Source: Hippophae tibetana
Taxonomy: Eukaryota > Streptophyta > Magnoliopsida > Rosales > Elaeagnaceae
NCBI GenBank assembly: GCA_037013495.1
Contig: CM072805.1
Span: 17,084,601-17,148,600, forward strand
Length of the DNA stretch: 64,000 bases
Direction: 5' to 3'
The notes under the pieces were generated by a model. That model did no database searches, was not told the DNA's origin, and worked only from the letters and a program-made list of their open reading frames with translations. Shown here one piece after another: positions 32,861-43,526 of this stretch. The first letter of the stretch is position 1. Every line of letters begins with the position of its first letter. A program made the position numbers and the translations under genes.

Positions 32861-33370
32861 TTGCCCAGTAAGTCTCAAACTTGGCTTTTTGACTCTTCAT
32901 GGTGCAATCACATGACACCTCACTCATCTTTATTCTCCAAACTTGACCCTGCACCACATCCCCTTAATATTCATATAGCTGATGGTTCCACCATTCATGG
33001 GAATAGTTTAGGTTCTGTTTCGACCTCTACCCTCTCTGTTCCTGGGGTTTTCCATGTACCTGACCTATCCTATAATTTATGCTCTGTGGGCCAATTAGCT
33101 GAACTAGGATATCGCCTTATTTTTTACTATTCTGGGTGTATTGTGCAGGATCTGAGGACGGGGCAAGAGCTTGGGACCGGTCCTAGGGTCGGGCGTATGT
33201 TTCCCGTAAACAATCTTCATCTTCCACCTGTTGCTCTTCATCTTCCACCTATTGCTCTTGCCTCTGTTGTTGCTGCAACTGCTACAGTTTCTTCCTTACC
33301 TTCTCTCGCACTTTGGCATTCTCGTCTTGGTCATGCTCTATCCTCTCGGGGTACAACAGTTAGCTTCTAA
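32860..33370 (+). pseudogene. element C protease remnant
   Basis: Open with the gag C-terminus. TWLFDSSWCNHMTPHSSLF corresponds to WxFDSGAxxHMT; the catalytic motif DSG reads DSS. FHVPDLSYNLCSVGQLAELG follows as usual. A proline-rich stretch, PVNNLHLPPVALHLPPIAL, precedes LALWHSRLGHA, the start of the pre-integrase zinc domain. A frameshift near 33350 ends the open frame. Confidence 0.88.
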
Positions 33371-34307
33371 AGGTCTATTGGGTTCTATGTCCAAAGATAA
33401 TTTTGATTGTACTTCATGTTAGTTAGGAAAACAACCAGCTTTACCTTTCAATAATAGTAAATCTATCTCTAATAGTATTTTTTAGTCAATTCATTCTAAT
33501 GTTTGGGGACCTTCTCCTGTTACTAGTATTGGTGGATCTCAATATTTTGTTGTTTTTATTGATGATTATTCTCGTTATAGTTGGATCTTTCCAATGAAAT
33601 CTCGTTCTGAAATCTTATCAATATACAGTAACTTTGCAAAAATGGTTGAAACACAATTCTCCAAACATATCAAAAAATTTCGATCTGATAATGCTCTTGA
33701 ATATACTCAAAATTCTTTTCAAACTCTGTTACACTCCTATGGCACTATACATCATCTAATATGTCAAGGAACCTCTCAACAAAATGGTCGAGCCGAAAGA
33801 AAACTTCGTCATATTCTTGACACTATTCGTGCTCTTCTTCTCTCTACCAAAGTTTCTGCCCCATTTTGGGGTGAAGCTGTTTTTCATGCTGTTTATACCA
33901 TTAATCGCATTCCAAGCGTTGTCATTCATAATCAGACTCCATATGAGCGCCTTTTTGGATCATCTCCTAACTATCATGACCTTCGCTCATTTGGATCTGT
34001 TTGTTTCATTCTTCTTCAGCCTCATGAACACAACAAACTCGAGCCTCGATCTAGACTTTGTTGTTTTCTTGGTTATGGTGAAACTCAAAAAGGGTATCGA
34101 TGCTATGATCCTGTCTCATATCATCTCCATGTTTCCCATAATGTTGTCTTTTGGGAACACCGCTTATTTGTTGAACTTTCTCACTTTCGTTCTTCCCTAA
34201 CTAATTCAAATGTTTTAGAAATTTTTCCAAATGAGTCTCTTGTTCCTTCTATAGATACTTCTAATTCATCTTTGGACTTCACTATTCAATCTTCAGATAT
34301 TTTTTGA
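33350..34307 (+). pseudogene. element C integrase remnant
   Basis: After the frameshift the frame continues as LASKGLLGS and CTSC, then a stop, LGKQPALPF, another stop and IHSNVWGPSPVTSIGG. The first catalytic Asp position reads Asn in this motif (usual IHSDVWGP). The second Asp is in FRSDNALEY and the Glu in QNGRAERKLRH. FWGEAVFHAVYTINRIPS and CCFLGYGETQKGYRCYDP complete the domain. 33594-34307 is one open frame of 237 codons. Confidence 0.92.
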
Positions 34308-34399
34308 TGATTCTTCTAGACAGGTCGTAGAAGAACAGGTTGATAATGAGCTACCTCACCTTGAACATAGGTCCCTTGCTCCTGCTCCGCCTGAATATC

Positions 34400-35652
34400 C
34401 TCAACAAGACATTTCACCTCGCCACTCAACCCGGGTAAGATCCATTCCTACACATTTACTTGACTATCAATGTTACACTGCCCTTGCTACACTCCATGAG
34501 CCTCACACCTATCTTGAGGCATCTACTAATCCTTCTTGGCAGATTGCAATGAAAGAAGAAATTGATGCATTAACCAAAAACCATACTTGAGATCTTGTTA
34601 CTCTCCCTCCTGGTCAATCTATGGTTGGTAGTAAGTGGATCTATAAGATCAAGACTCGCTCTGATGGGTCTATCGATCGCTATAAGGCTCGTGTTGTAGC
34701 AAGAGGTTTCACACAAGAGTATGGGATTGATTATGAAGAGACTTTTGCTCCAGTTGCCCGTATTTCCTATGTTCGTACCCTCTTAGCTGTTGCCGCTGCT
34801 AGTAAATGGGACCTTTTTCATATGGATGTTAAAAATGCATTCCTTAATGGGGATCTGCATGAAAAAGTCTATATGCAACCTCCTCCTGGTCTTTCTGTTG
34901 AAACAAATAAGGTTTGTCGCCTTCGACGTGAAATTTATGGCCTTAAACAAGCTCCACGAGCATGGTTTGCCAAATTCAGTTCCACCATCCTTCGCTTGGG
35001 TTACACTGCCAGTCCTTATGATTCTGCCTTATTTCTTCGTCGCAATGATAAAGGCACCATGTTGCTTCTTCTATATGTGGATGATATGATCATAACTGGT
35101 GATGACCTCAGTGGCATTCAAGAACTCAAGGATTTTCTTAGTCAGTAGTTTAAGATGAAAGACCTTGGACATTTAAGCTATTTATTGGGTCTTGAGATCA
35201 CTCGTTCCATAGATGGTCTTTACATTATTCAAGCAAAGTATGCATCTGACCTTATATCTCAAGCTGGACTCACTGACAGCAAGACTGTTGACACTCCAGT
35301 TGAACTTAATGCGCATCTGACACCATCAGAGGGGCAACCATTGTCTAATCCCTCTCTTTATAGACGATTGGTTGGCAGTCTGGTTTATCTTATAGTTACT
35401 CGTCCAAACATCTCTTATGATGTTCATCAGGTGAGCCAGTATCTGTCTGCTCCACGATCGACTCATTATGCTGTTGTTCTGCGTATTCTACGATACTTGA
35501 AAGACACTATCTTCCATGGCATTTTCTACTCAGTTCAGTCTCCTTTAGTACTTCGTGCATTTTCTGATGCTGATTGGGCAGGAGATCCTACTGATCGCAG
35601 GTCCACTACATGTTATTTCTTTCTCCTTGGTACTTCTTTGATTTCTTGGTGA
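34400..35652 (+). pseudogene. element C reverse transcriptase, nearly intact
   Basis: RVT_2 domain with [73 protein letters not shown] and the intact catalytic box YVDDMIITGDD. Stops: TGA near 34589 and TAG at 35146-35148 (QQF to Q-stop-F), each one transition away from sense. GHLSYLLGLEI and RRLVGSLVYLIVTRPNISYD follow. It is the best conserved RT in the window. Confidence 0.93.
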
Positions 35653-36024
35653 AGTAAGAAACAAACCTTTATGGCCCGCTCCAGTACTGAAACAGAATAT
35701 CGTGCTCTTGCTGATACCACATCTGAGCTCTTTTGGCTACGATGGCTCCTTAAGGATTTGGGTGTGTCCACATCTTCTGCAACTCCCCTTTATTGTGATA
35801 ATCAGAGTGCCATTCATATTGATCACAATGGTGTCTTCCATGAACGGACTAAACACATCGAGATTGATTGTCACTTTATTCGCTCTCATCTTATCCATGG
35901 TGTTCTCAAGCTTTTCCCCGTTTCCTCCAATGATCAACTTACAGATATTTTCACCAAAGCACTTCCCAAAGGACGCACTCGTAATTTGGTTGACAACCTC
36001 AAGTTGGTGTCATATCCACCTTGA
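35560..36024 (+). pseudogene. element C RNase H
   Basis: FSDADWAGDPTDRRSTTCYF, SLISW, then TGA in place of Trp codon TGG, and SKKQTFMARSSTETEYRALA. Then YCDNQSAIHIDHNGVFHERT, KHIEIDCHFIR and DQLTDIFTKALPKGR, ending at TGA after 36024. Purine tract GAGTTTGAGGGGGC precedes the 3' LTR at 36037. Confidence 0.93.
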
Positions 36025-36036
36025 GTTTGAGGGGGC

Positions 36037-36193
36037 TGTTAATGTATATCTAGTAATATATATCTCTTTACTTCTGGCATATCTGTATCTAGTTACTTTA
36101 GACATATCTAATTTACTTGTAACTCCTATATAAAGATACCATGTATATTCATTTATTCACAGAGTAGAATACAATCATTAAATATTTCTAACA
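36037..36193 (+). repeat. element C 3' LTR
   Basis: 157 bp with TG..CA ends, followed by ATTAA at 36194-36198. It contains the 14-bp TAGTAATATATATC piece absent from the 5' LTR. Confidence 0.95.
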
Positions 36194-36740
36194 ATTAAAA
36201 TATCATTTAATAGATTGTGCAGATTGATCCAAGTTAATTCACATATATAATGGATCATATTAGTTTGGAGGACTATAATATGTAAATAGGTTTTGCGGGT
36301 TATAAATTCATAATCTATACATATCATGTTAAGTTGTAGATTAAAACTATGCAATAAATTTGTTCCATTATATAACCTTATTTATTATTATATTTGTAGA
36401 TACTTGTATCATTATTTATCAACTTTGTCATTTTAATTACTTTATTTTTTATTTTTTAAGATATTTTTCCAATTAAACATATATCACTCTCTTATAATTT
36501 TAAAAAAATCTTCTAAGTTAACTATCCTAAATCAACCAATAATAATAAAAAAAATATTAGATAGGTAGATAATATAATTTTTACATGCATTATATTTATA
36601 AATTATTTTATATTTATTTGTATATAAAAAATTTATTTTTATATAAAAATTAATAATATCTTCATAAAACTAATAAAATACGTAAAGAATTTGGTATAAA
36701 ACTTTTACGTGTTTATATTTTATTATAAAAAAAGATTGCT
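36194..36740. repeat. repeat block X copy 2 (right part), grading into CNGC-upstream-like sequence
   Basis: Continues the block cut by element C. From about 36470 it resembles 60460-60620 (CTTATAATTTTAAAAAAATC, CCTAAATCAACCAATAAT, GGTATAAAACTTTTACGTGT, TTATATTTTATTATAAAAAAA), that is, sequence just upstream of CNGC copy 4. So block X and the CNGC upstream region were neighbours in the ancestral unit. Confidence 0.65.
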
Positions 36741-37599
36741 TATAAGGATAGGTAGAATCTGAACAAATCTAAATCCGATCGGAACAAATAGAGTCAAAAT
36801 CATAATTTTAACTTATAAAATGAAAAATTACATAAAATCAAAGAAAAATTTAAAATAAAAATATTTTCTAACGGTAGTTGATAACATGATTAAAAATAGT
36901 TCAACAAAAATTATCTAAAAAAAAAATTTCAATATCAATTACATGATTTAATTTTAAATATTTATAGTTTTAACATAAAGTTTAAAAATATTAAAATTCA
37001 AAATACATCAAAATAAAATAAAATTTTTAAAGTGTTATTCACTACAAAGCTTTAATATGAGTTGGTTCTGAGATGATTCAAATGAAGCTTATAAATCTCG
37101 ATCCTTTAAATGAACGGTGATAGCATGGAGGCCGTGATTACTATGCAATGTACAACAAAACAAGTACTAATTACCCACGATGTCTGCCACACATGTTGCC
37201 TTTGTCCGTTTTCATCAATGAACTGTAAAAGAATACATCTGATAAATTTCTCTGTAAATGATGGATCTTATAAATATAGTTGTCTTTATGATTATGCACC
37301 AGATAACAGATTAGGCAGCAAAATAAGCACTAATAAACCAATACCCTCTTTTGCCAAGTACATGTGTTCCCAATGCACGGTAGAAGTTCTGTCAGAATAT
37401 TTGAAAATGTATGTCCTTAGGTCTCTTGTTCAAGTTGGTTTATTTTGACAAAAGTGAAGAATTATAGAGATAATATGGTTAGCTTCATCCCTGTCAAAAG
37501 TGAACTTATTTTAAGTAGGGTTATTAATATCCTACTTTTGTACTTTTATTCTTCTTCTAGCTCTCCCCTGAATATCTGATACTCTTTCTACCTTGAACT
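36741..37599. other. spacer before the squalene epoxidase fragment
   Basis: The first part is AT-rich; from about 37030 composition becomes more balanced. An open stretch of 112 codons at 37110-37448 has no recognised similarity, contains many Cys, and is not supported by a splice or promoter context, so I do not call it a gene. The bases just before 37600 may be intron of the squalene epoxidase source gene. Confidence 0.4.
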
Positions 37600-37878
37600 A
37601 TACCAACTGAACTTCATGATGCCTTTGTATCTGCAATTTATAAAGCAAATATTAGAACTATGCCAAATAGAAGCATGCTTACAAATCCACATCCTACTCA
37701 TGGAGCCCTTTTACTCGGAGATGCTCTTAACATGCGCCATCCATTGTTGAATGGTGGAGGAATGACAGTGGCACTTTTTGATATTGTTGTCCTGAGGGAT
37801 CTTCTTAAGCCATTGCATGACCTAAATGTTACGGCTTCACTCTACAAATACTTAGAATCATTCTACAATATGAGTAAG
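37600..37878 (+). pseudogene. squalene epoxidase (squalene monooxygenase) single-exon fragment
   Basis: Encodes PTELHDAFVSAIYKANIRTM, NRSMLTNPHPTHGALLLGDA, NMRHPLLNGGGMTVALFD, VVLRDLLKPLHDL and YKYLESFYNMSK, an almost continuous match to the C-terminal FAD-binding part of plant squalene epoxidase, the ER enzyme that converts squalene to 2,3-oxidosqualene. The conserved NMRHPLTGGGMT has one extra residue (LLNGGG). A GTAAAT donor follows at 37879, at the same residue where plant genes have an intron (before PVASTINT). No other exon is in the window, so this is a genomic-DNA-derived fragment, not a functional gene. Confidence 0.85.
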
Positions 37879-38383
37879 GTAAATCAGAATGTATAAGTTC
37901 ATAAACTGAAAAACATAACTCCCAACTATAATAAACCGCACAAACCAGACCACCACCTGAACCGACAGATCATACACACCAAAGAGAAGGTTTGTTCAAT
38001 TACCCATGGAAAAAATAAACTATGCGACAATAGTTACATAGAATCAATGAAATCATATCTTCAAAATCAAGTTGAAAACTAGCTTCATTAAAAACAAAAT
38101 CAATTTTTTACCCAAAGATCAGAACCCATGTAACCCGAATTTGTACACGCATAGACATGTTGTTAAATTTAATGTTCACACCAAAAAAGCAAAGAGTAAT
38201 GCATAAAGAAAAATGTGAAGTACCTGAACAAGAGCAAGATGGCATAGGCGCAAAAATCTGATGACGAGCTGTTCATTGACTAATTAAGAGTTCTTTCCGA
38301 ACACACGATCAATTCTTAATGAGAATATATTCATGAGTAGTGGCGAATTGAGCTAATACCTATGAAAATCATAAGAAGAGAAC
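37879..38383. other. spacer of unknown origin
   Basis: Moderately AT-rich, no coding similarity recognised. It could include intron sequence carried with the squalene epoxidase exon. It ends at the LTR-like sequence starting 38384. Confidence 0.4.
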
Positions 38384-38600
38384 TGTTAAAGAACTTGAGA
38401 TGCAGTTGGTGACAACCAACACATCAGTTGAAAGCAGTCACCAACAGCTTGCTGGGGAAGGATAGGTTGTCCAAGAACATGACTCTTATAATTATGTTTA
38501 TTTGTAATTATTATAATTTTGTTTTTCTTTTGTATAAATAGGCTGTAAACATTCGTTTATTCATAATCAATAAAACCATTTCTTACATGGTATCAAAACA
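38384..38600 (+). mobile_element. copia-type LTR end plus primer site
   Basis: TGTTAAAGAACTTGAGATG to CATTTCTTACA (38384-38587) looks like a 204-bp LTR with TG..CA ends and a TATA box (TGTATAAATAGG near 38533), followed by TGGTATCAAAACAGG, a copia primer-binding site with two changes. No internal coding region or second LTR follows, so it is the left end of a deleted element. Confidence 0.7.
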
Positions 38601-38711
38601 GGTTATCTGTTCGGTGCAGTTGTTTCGCCACTGGTGAGTGATACATTCCGCCACTTGGGCTCCATAAGCTCAACATCCCCGTCGGTCTCAAGGGGACAGA
38701 CCTTTGCCGAT

Positions 38712-38833
38712 GTGAGGGGGAGTGTTAAAGTCTCACATCGATTGGGGATCGCGTCCACGTTGCGCATATAAAAAAGGGCAATCCTCCATCTCATAACTTG
38801 GGTTTTGAGATGGAGTTAGGCCCAAATTTAACA
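38712..38833 (+). mobile_element. short 111-bp LTR with polypurine tract (TRIM-like)
   Basis: TGAGGGGGAG is a polypurine tract followed by TGTTAAAGTCTCACATCG...AAATTTAACA, an LTR with TG..CA ends (38723-38833) and a GCATATAAAAAAGGGC TATA region. Short LTRs of this pattern occur in non-autonomous (TRIM-type) copia relatives. CATTTCTTACA occurs both just before 38588 and at 38832-38842, bracketing this piece. Confidence 0.55.
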
Positions 38834-38842
38834 TTTCTTACA

Positions 38843-39236
38843 AGAACACCTAAAAAGGAACAAATATTGGAAAATCCATCTCCCTGATTATCAACAAAAC
38901 TGAAGGACAAAAAGGAAGAAAATCCAACACCAACCCAACGAACAGGAGACAGATTCGGAAGAGAAATGGCCAAAGAAGAAAACTTGGAGTCCTATGGACG
39001 AGGCGTGACTGCTTGGTCTTAGGCTCGATTCTCCTCGCCGTCGGCTCGATCCTAGATATATGAGGATTGAGGGTGAGAGGCTAATAAGGGTTTGATAATA
39101 ATCTCTTTCTTTCACCAGAATCGCTTCCCCAATGGCATAACCATAGGGACGAATAACCATAGTCCCTCGGACAGGACCATAGTCAGCAACCGAGGTGTGA
39201 TGGCTCGGCCTTGGACAAGATTTCTCTGGTCATCAA
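38843..39236. other. spacer with GGCTCGAT repeats
   Basis: No gene called. Phrases GGCTCGATCCTAG, GAGGGTGAGAGG and GATTTCTCTGGTCATC recur on the far side of element D (47513-47590: AGCTCGATCTTGG, GATTTCTCTGGCCATC, GAGGGTGAGAGG). The element therefore sits within a locally repeated sequence of unknown nature. Confidence 0.5.
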
Positions 39237-39688
39237 TGTTGAGTAAAATTTAGAATACACAATTCCAAATTTATTAATATTATATCCAAAAGAGTAAACA
39301 AATTACTTGTATTATACCCATTATAACACCTTTTAAAGGTAACTCACAAATTGAAGAGAAATACAAACACTCAAAGAGAAAGCTCTCAACTCACACTCAA
39401 ACTAGGAATACAAAGACTTATTTGTTTTTGTTGAAATGATTAAACCAAATGCAAGGTAGGCTATTTATAGTTCTCATCATGAAATCTACACCACAGAAAT
39501 ATAAAAATACTAAATAATTCTAACCACACAAATATTACCTACACATTTCTCTTTTCTACATCCTTCAACCACCTTATTTATTCATCCTTCAACCACCATA
39601 TTTATTTCTTTACATCTTTCAACCACTCCATTTATTTTCCTACATCCTTCAATCACTTCATTTATTATGTTGGTGTTGATTTTCAACA
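39237..39688 (-). repeat. element D 3' LTR
   Basis: 452 bp in this copy. It contains an extra run of ATCCTTCAACCACC..TTTATT units, so it is longer than the other LTR. GAGGAGGAG (complement of 39689-39697) is the adjacent polypurine tract. Confidence 0.93.
39560..39670. repeat. degenerate tandem repeat in element D LTR
   Basis: Four to five units of about 30 bp with the pattern CATCCTTCAACCACnnnATTTATT. The 5' LTR (47440-47490) has two to three, so repeat number changed after insertion. Confidence 0.8.
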
Positions 39689-39893
39689 CTCCTCCTCAAC
39701 ACCAACTCTCATTATTTTTATTATGTCAAGCTGACGGTGAAACATTTCGACCTTACCAACGCTCAAGCTTTTTGTGAACAAGTCCGCAACTTGATCATCT
39801 GTCTTGATTTGCCTCATCTCAATTTCTTCTTGCAGAACATTTTCTCTGATAAAGTGATAGTGCACTTCAACATGCTTAGTTCTTGCATGAAAG
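39689..39893 (-). pseudogene. element D RNase H C-terminal end
   Basis: On the minus strand FHARTKHVEVHYHFIREN, KTDDQVADLFTKSLS and MFHRQLDI give the final part of copia RNase H. It is separated from the rest (41383 onward) by the inserted LTR at 39899-41382. Confidence 0.9.
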
Positions 39894-39898
39894 ATCGG

Positions 39899-41382
39899 TG
39901 TTGTCTCTTTTAGAAGAGCATAAAACGTGCAAGCATACACGGTCACAAGTAATAAAATTTGATAAGTAAGTTATCGTTCCCACGGATATTTGTTACTACA
40001 GTTTGTTGAGTACTAAAATTATCTCTCTCTGATTTTATCCAAAACGATCGTTGATTTGGAAAAAGTTTAAGAAAAGAGTTTAATAAAAAAATAAAAGAAA
40101 TCTAGGATTGCAGTTTTTCACCAAATTAATCCACTCGAATAATGTTATTTTCTCTTGATTTATATCTTTTAGTACATTTAATTTGTCAACTGAAAACTTC
40201 TAATTTTATCCATATATCTCTTCCCAGCTTCGTATAGACACATCTCGTTAAATTAATTCACTATATTCTATGAGAATTAAATTCACCAAGATTCATTACG
40301 TTTTAAGTTCTCAAATGGCCACACACACAATTATGGTATATTCCTATCCTTAATCATACATGTCATTATATCCGTGAGCAATATACACAAAAATGTCTCT
40401 TCCAAGTTTATTTAAGTGACACAGATCATTTGATAATATTCGTAAATAATCAAAAGCATTAAGCACAAATAGAATAAACAAATCGAAAGTCTTATAAATT
40501 GTTCAAAAATAATTAAAATCAAAGCTTCATAAATTTAGATCAAATGCAACCCTAGAAAAATTAAATTACTTCATAAATTAAAATTAAAATTACAACAGTT
40601 AAGGAAAATGAGATGAAGAGCAAAAGAAAATTTAAATTATTTCGGATCGTAAATATTTGGCACACGCAGAACACAACAAAAGCCAAAAATGGCTTCTGGG
40701 TGTTCCATAGTCCAGCCCCAAACACTACTAAAAATCCCAAACTCTAAACTTCCAAAAAAACTCTCTACTCTATCATAATATCCTCTATTTATAGCTAAAA
40801 AATACATCTAAAATAATACATTTTTTTAAAAACGCGTAAAAACTTTGCATCGAAAATAAAACCGATGCGTCATACATTTTTCTCAAATTCCGCATCCATG
40901 CGTACGAAAGAGAATATTAAAATTTTTTACGCGTGGACGACAGAAACACAAGGCGCCGTTTCAGATTTTTTTATTCAATCTGTATGCCACGTGTCAGCAT
41001 CTGATTCGCTGTGGGAATTAATACGGACACATGGCAGCATTTCATTTTAACTTTCTTTAATTACAATTAAGCTCTTTTTCTAATTTAAATTAAAATTTTA
41101 AACTTTTAATAATTAAAATTAAGTATGATTTTAATTTAAATTATATTTTCGAATTTTGTAAATTGCAATTAAGAACTCTTTTATTTGAAATTATATTTGT
41201 GGACATAAATTTGTAATTACGTACTGTTTTGATTCAAATAATTTAATTTTATTAAAAATGTATTCCTTAACACATAAAAGGTAAATATTAATTTATTTAA
41301 CTAAAATTAACCAAAATTTGAAGAACATAGCAATTATAATTAATAAAATAGATGAAAATAAGTATATAAAATACAGTTATCA
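39899..41382 (-). mobile_element. solo LTR in element D RNase H
   Basis: 1,484 bp with TG..CA ends, splitting ENPV from FHARTKHVE of RNase H. Read on the minus strand the flanks are CCAGT and CCGAT, compatible with an original CCGGT target duplication altered by one G to A change in each copy. A TATA box (complement of CTATTTATAGC near 40786) sets its direction as minus. Its U3 part carries one CACGTG at 40988. It aligns, inverted, with 43368-45198. The terminal part (39925-40010) has a GTGCAAGCATACACGG / TTATCGTTCCCACGG signature I associate with plant gypsy LTRs. Confidence 0.82.
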
Positions 41383-41720
41383 ACTGGATTCTCTACCAAA
41401 CGAATTGTTGATTGATTGTCATAGTACAAAGGTACTACATAATCTACTAGTTGATGTAGATTATTCATTAGCTGTATCAACCATGTACACTCTTGAGCTG
41501 CCATTTCCATTGCTCGATACTCAACTTCAGTGGTTGATAATGAGACCGTTGGTTGTCTTTTGCTACACCAAGAAATTATTTTGGAACCCAACTTAAACAA
41601 ATACCCACTTGTTGATCTCCTGGTGTCATGATCTCCTGCATAGTTTGCATCGTAATAACCAACTAACTTGCAGTCTCCACCTTTCTTGTACAAAATACCA
41701 TAGTGAATTGTACTCTTCAC
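41383..41720 (-). pseudogene. element D RNase H, N-terminal part
   Basis: [40 protein letters not shown] and [17 protein letters not shown], then [15 protein letters not shown] up to the inserted LTR. The frame is open through this part. Asp and Glu positions of the RNase H core are present. Confidence 0.92.
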
Positions 41721-42760
41721 ATATCTCAGTATTCATCGAACTGCATCCAAATGAGGCTTCTTTGGATTTTGCATGTACCGACTCATCACACTAATTTCAT
41801 AAGAAATGTTAGGTTGAGTCAAGGTTAAGTAGTTTAAACTGCCTATCAATTGTCAATACATCATTGCATCTTCCAAATATTTTCCTTCATGTGTACACAT
41901 TTTGGAATTTGGTTCCATCGACATCAAAATTGGCTTGCATTTGAGCATTTCGAACATCTTCAACAAATCTTTGGAATATTTTTACTGACAAAGAAATATT
42001 CCTTCTTGTGTGCGATTAACCTATAAACCAAGGAAGTGCTTAAGTTGGCCAAGTTCCTTCATCTGGAAATGGACTGACAAATTCTCCTTCGTCCGAAGAA
42101 TTTTTGCCTTATCATCACCGGTTATAATTAAGTCATCCACATACACTAGCACAATAGCTAGCTTTCCTTCATTGGCTTTGACAAACAAGCTGGAATCTGT
42201 AGGTGTTATTGAATAATCACTTTGTATTAGAAATTCAACAATCTTACCATACCACACCCTAGGTGCTTGTTTTAATCTGTAGAGTGCTTTTCGCAACTTA
42301 CACATATATTCAGGATGATCTTGGCTCTGAAAACCCATTAGTTATATCATGTAAATCTCCCGATCCAGCTCTCTATGAAGAAAATAATTCTTCACATCCA
42401 TCTGCCACAACTTCTAATCTTTGTTGGTTGTAAGTGCAAGTAGGACTCGAATAGTTGTAAGTTTCGCCATTGGACTAAATGTTTCATCATAGTCTAGTCC
42501 ATACTGATGAGAGAAACCAAGAGCTACCAATTGTTCCTTGTATCTCTCGATTGACCCATCTGGACGATGCTTTATCTTGTAAACCCACTTTCAGGATATA
42601 GGTTTCACATCTCTTGGTTTTCGCACCAGATCCCAAGTTTGATTTTGCTGCAGTGCATCGATCTCTTCTTTCATAGTTGTCATCCACTCAGATCTTTGCG
42701 ATGCTTCTTCAATTATGGCTACATTGGCGTATTCAGGATTTGGCCTTCGTGTTCTTGTTG
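41721..42760 (-). pseudogene. element D reverse transcriptase
   Basis: RVT_2 domain on the minus strand. The N-terminal half (42340-42760) is decayed but shows remnants of the WVYKIK type region. The middle part is open: [36 protein letters not shown] and the intact catalytic box [12 protein letters not shown], then [10 protein letters not shown] (to 42021). After stops, further RT and connection sequence (MSRYMQNPKKPHLDAV) leads to the RNase H at 41720. Confidence 0.9.
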
Positions 42761-42944
42761 ACCTTCGGATTTGAAATTATGGAATTGATTCTTCTGTTTC
42801 ACTAGGCCCACCTTCTTCATTCGGTTGTTGATACATGCCAGTTTTCCAAGGATTCTGAGCCACTCTTTGTTCAACATTATTGCCATTTGGTTCTCTTGAT
42901 TCATCTGAACTTGGTTGGAGTTGGATAGTATGCTCCCCCATTTT

Positions 42945-43367
42945 CTATTGCAACTTTTCTTCAAATTCTCTAGAGTCTGGTAGCACCTCCTTCTCTAAAG
43001 ACCACCAAGAAGATGCTTCATTAAACACCACATCTCGTGAAGTGTAGGATCTTCCACTCATTGGATCATAACATTTCCACCCTTTTCTCTGGCTATCATA
43101 TCCCAGAAAGATACATCTAACAATTTTCTTGTCAAATTTGCTCCGTAATTGATCAGGAACAAATACATAACATACATAACCAAATACTCGAAAGTAGCTA
43201 ACTATAGGTTTAATATTCCACAGTTTCTCAAAGGGTGAAACAAGTTCTAACCTTGGTTGTGGAAGTCTGTTGATCACAAAGACTGCAGTCCTTATCGCTT
43301 CAGCCCAAAATCTCCCAGGTACATTCTTTTCATGTAGCATACTTCAAAAAACTTTCTACAAGATGCC
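42945..43367 (-). pseudogene. element D integrase C-terminal part
   Basis: HLVE followed by a frameshift, then MLHEKNVPGRFWAEAIRTAV, INRLPQPRLELVSPFEKLW, VFGYVCYVFVPDQLRSKFD and CIFLGYDSQRKGWKCYDP, typical of the copia integrase end. The part just before HLVE (HGI through the catalytic Glu motif NGVAERKN) is missing. That fits a deletion at the other edge of the inserted LTR. Confidence 0.9.
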
Positions 43368-43526
43368 TGATAAATGTATTTTATATAGTTATTTTCATCT
43401 ATTTTATTAATTATAATTGCTATGTTCTTAACATTTTTAGTTAATGTTAGTGGAATAAATTAATATTTACTGTTTATTTGTTAAGGAATATATTTTTAAG
43501 AAAATTAAAGAATTTGAATCGAAAAT

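Larger units (their letters stand above)
31202..36193 (+). mobile_element. Ty1/copia element C with inverted gag segment
   Basis: 4,992 bp, bounded by LTRs at 31202-31344 and 36037-36193 with TGTTAATGTATATC..TTTCTAACA ends and a perfect ATTAA target duplication (31197-31201, 36194-36198). By eye the LTRs differ by five A/G changes and one 14-bp indel, so it is fairly young. Protease to RNase H lie on the plus strand, but the first part of gag and the leader (about 31351-32311) are inverted. The empty site survives in block X copy 1 at about 3601-3620. Coding parts carry a few stops, mostly explained by C to T or G to A changes. Confidence 0.95.

Noticed and set aside
37110-37448. 112-codon open frame with many Cys residues
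   Set aside because: No family similarity recognised, no clear start context or splice signals, and it lies among repeat debris near the squalene epoxidase fragment. Kept only as spacer.
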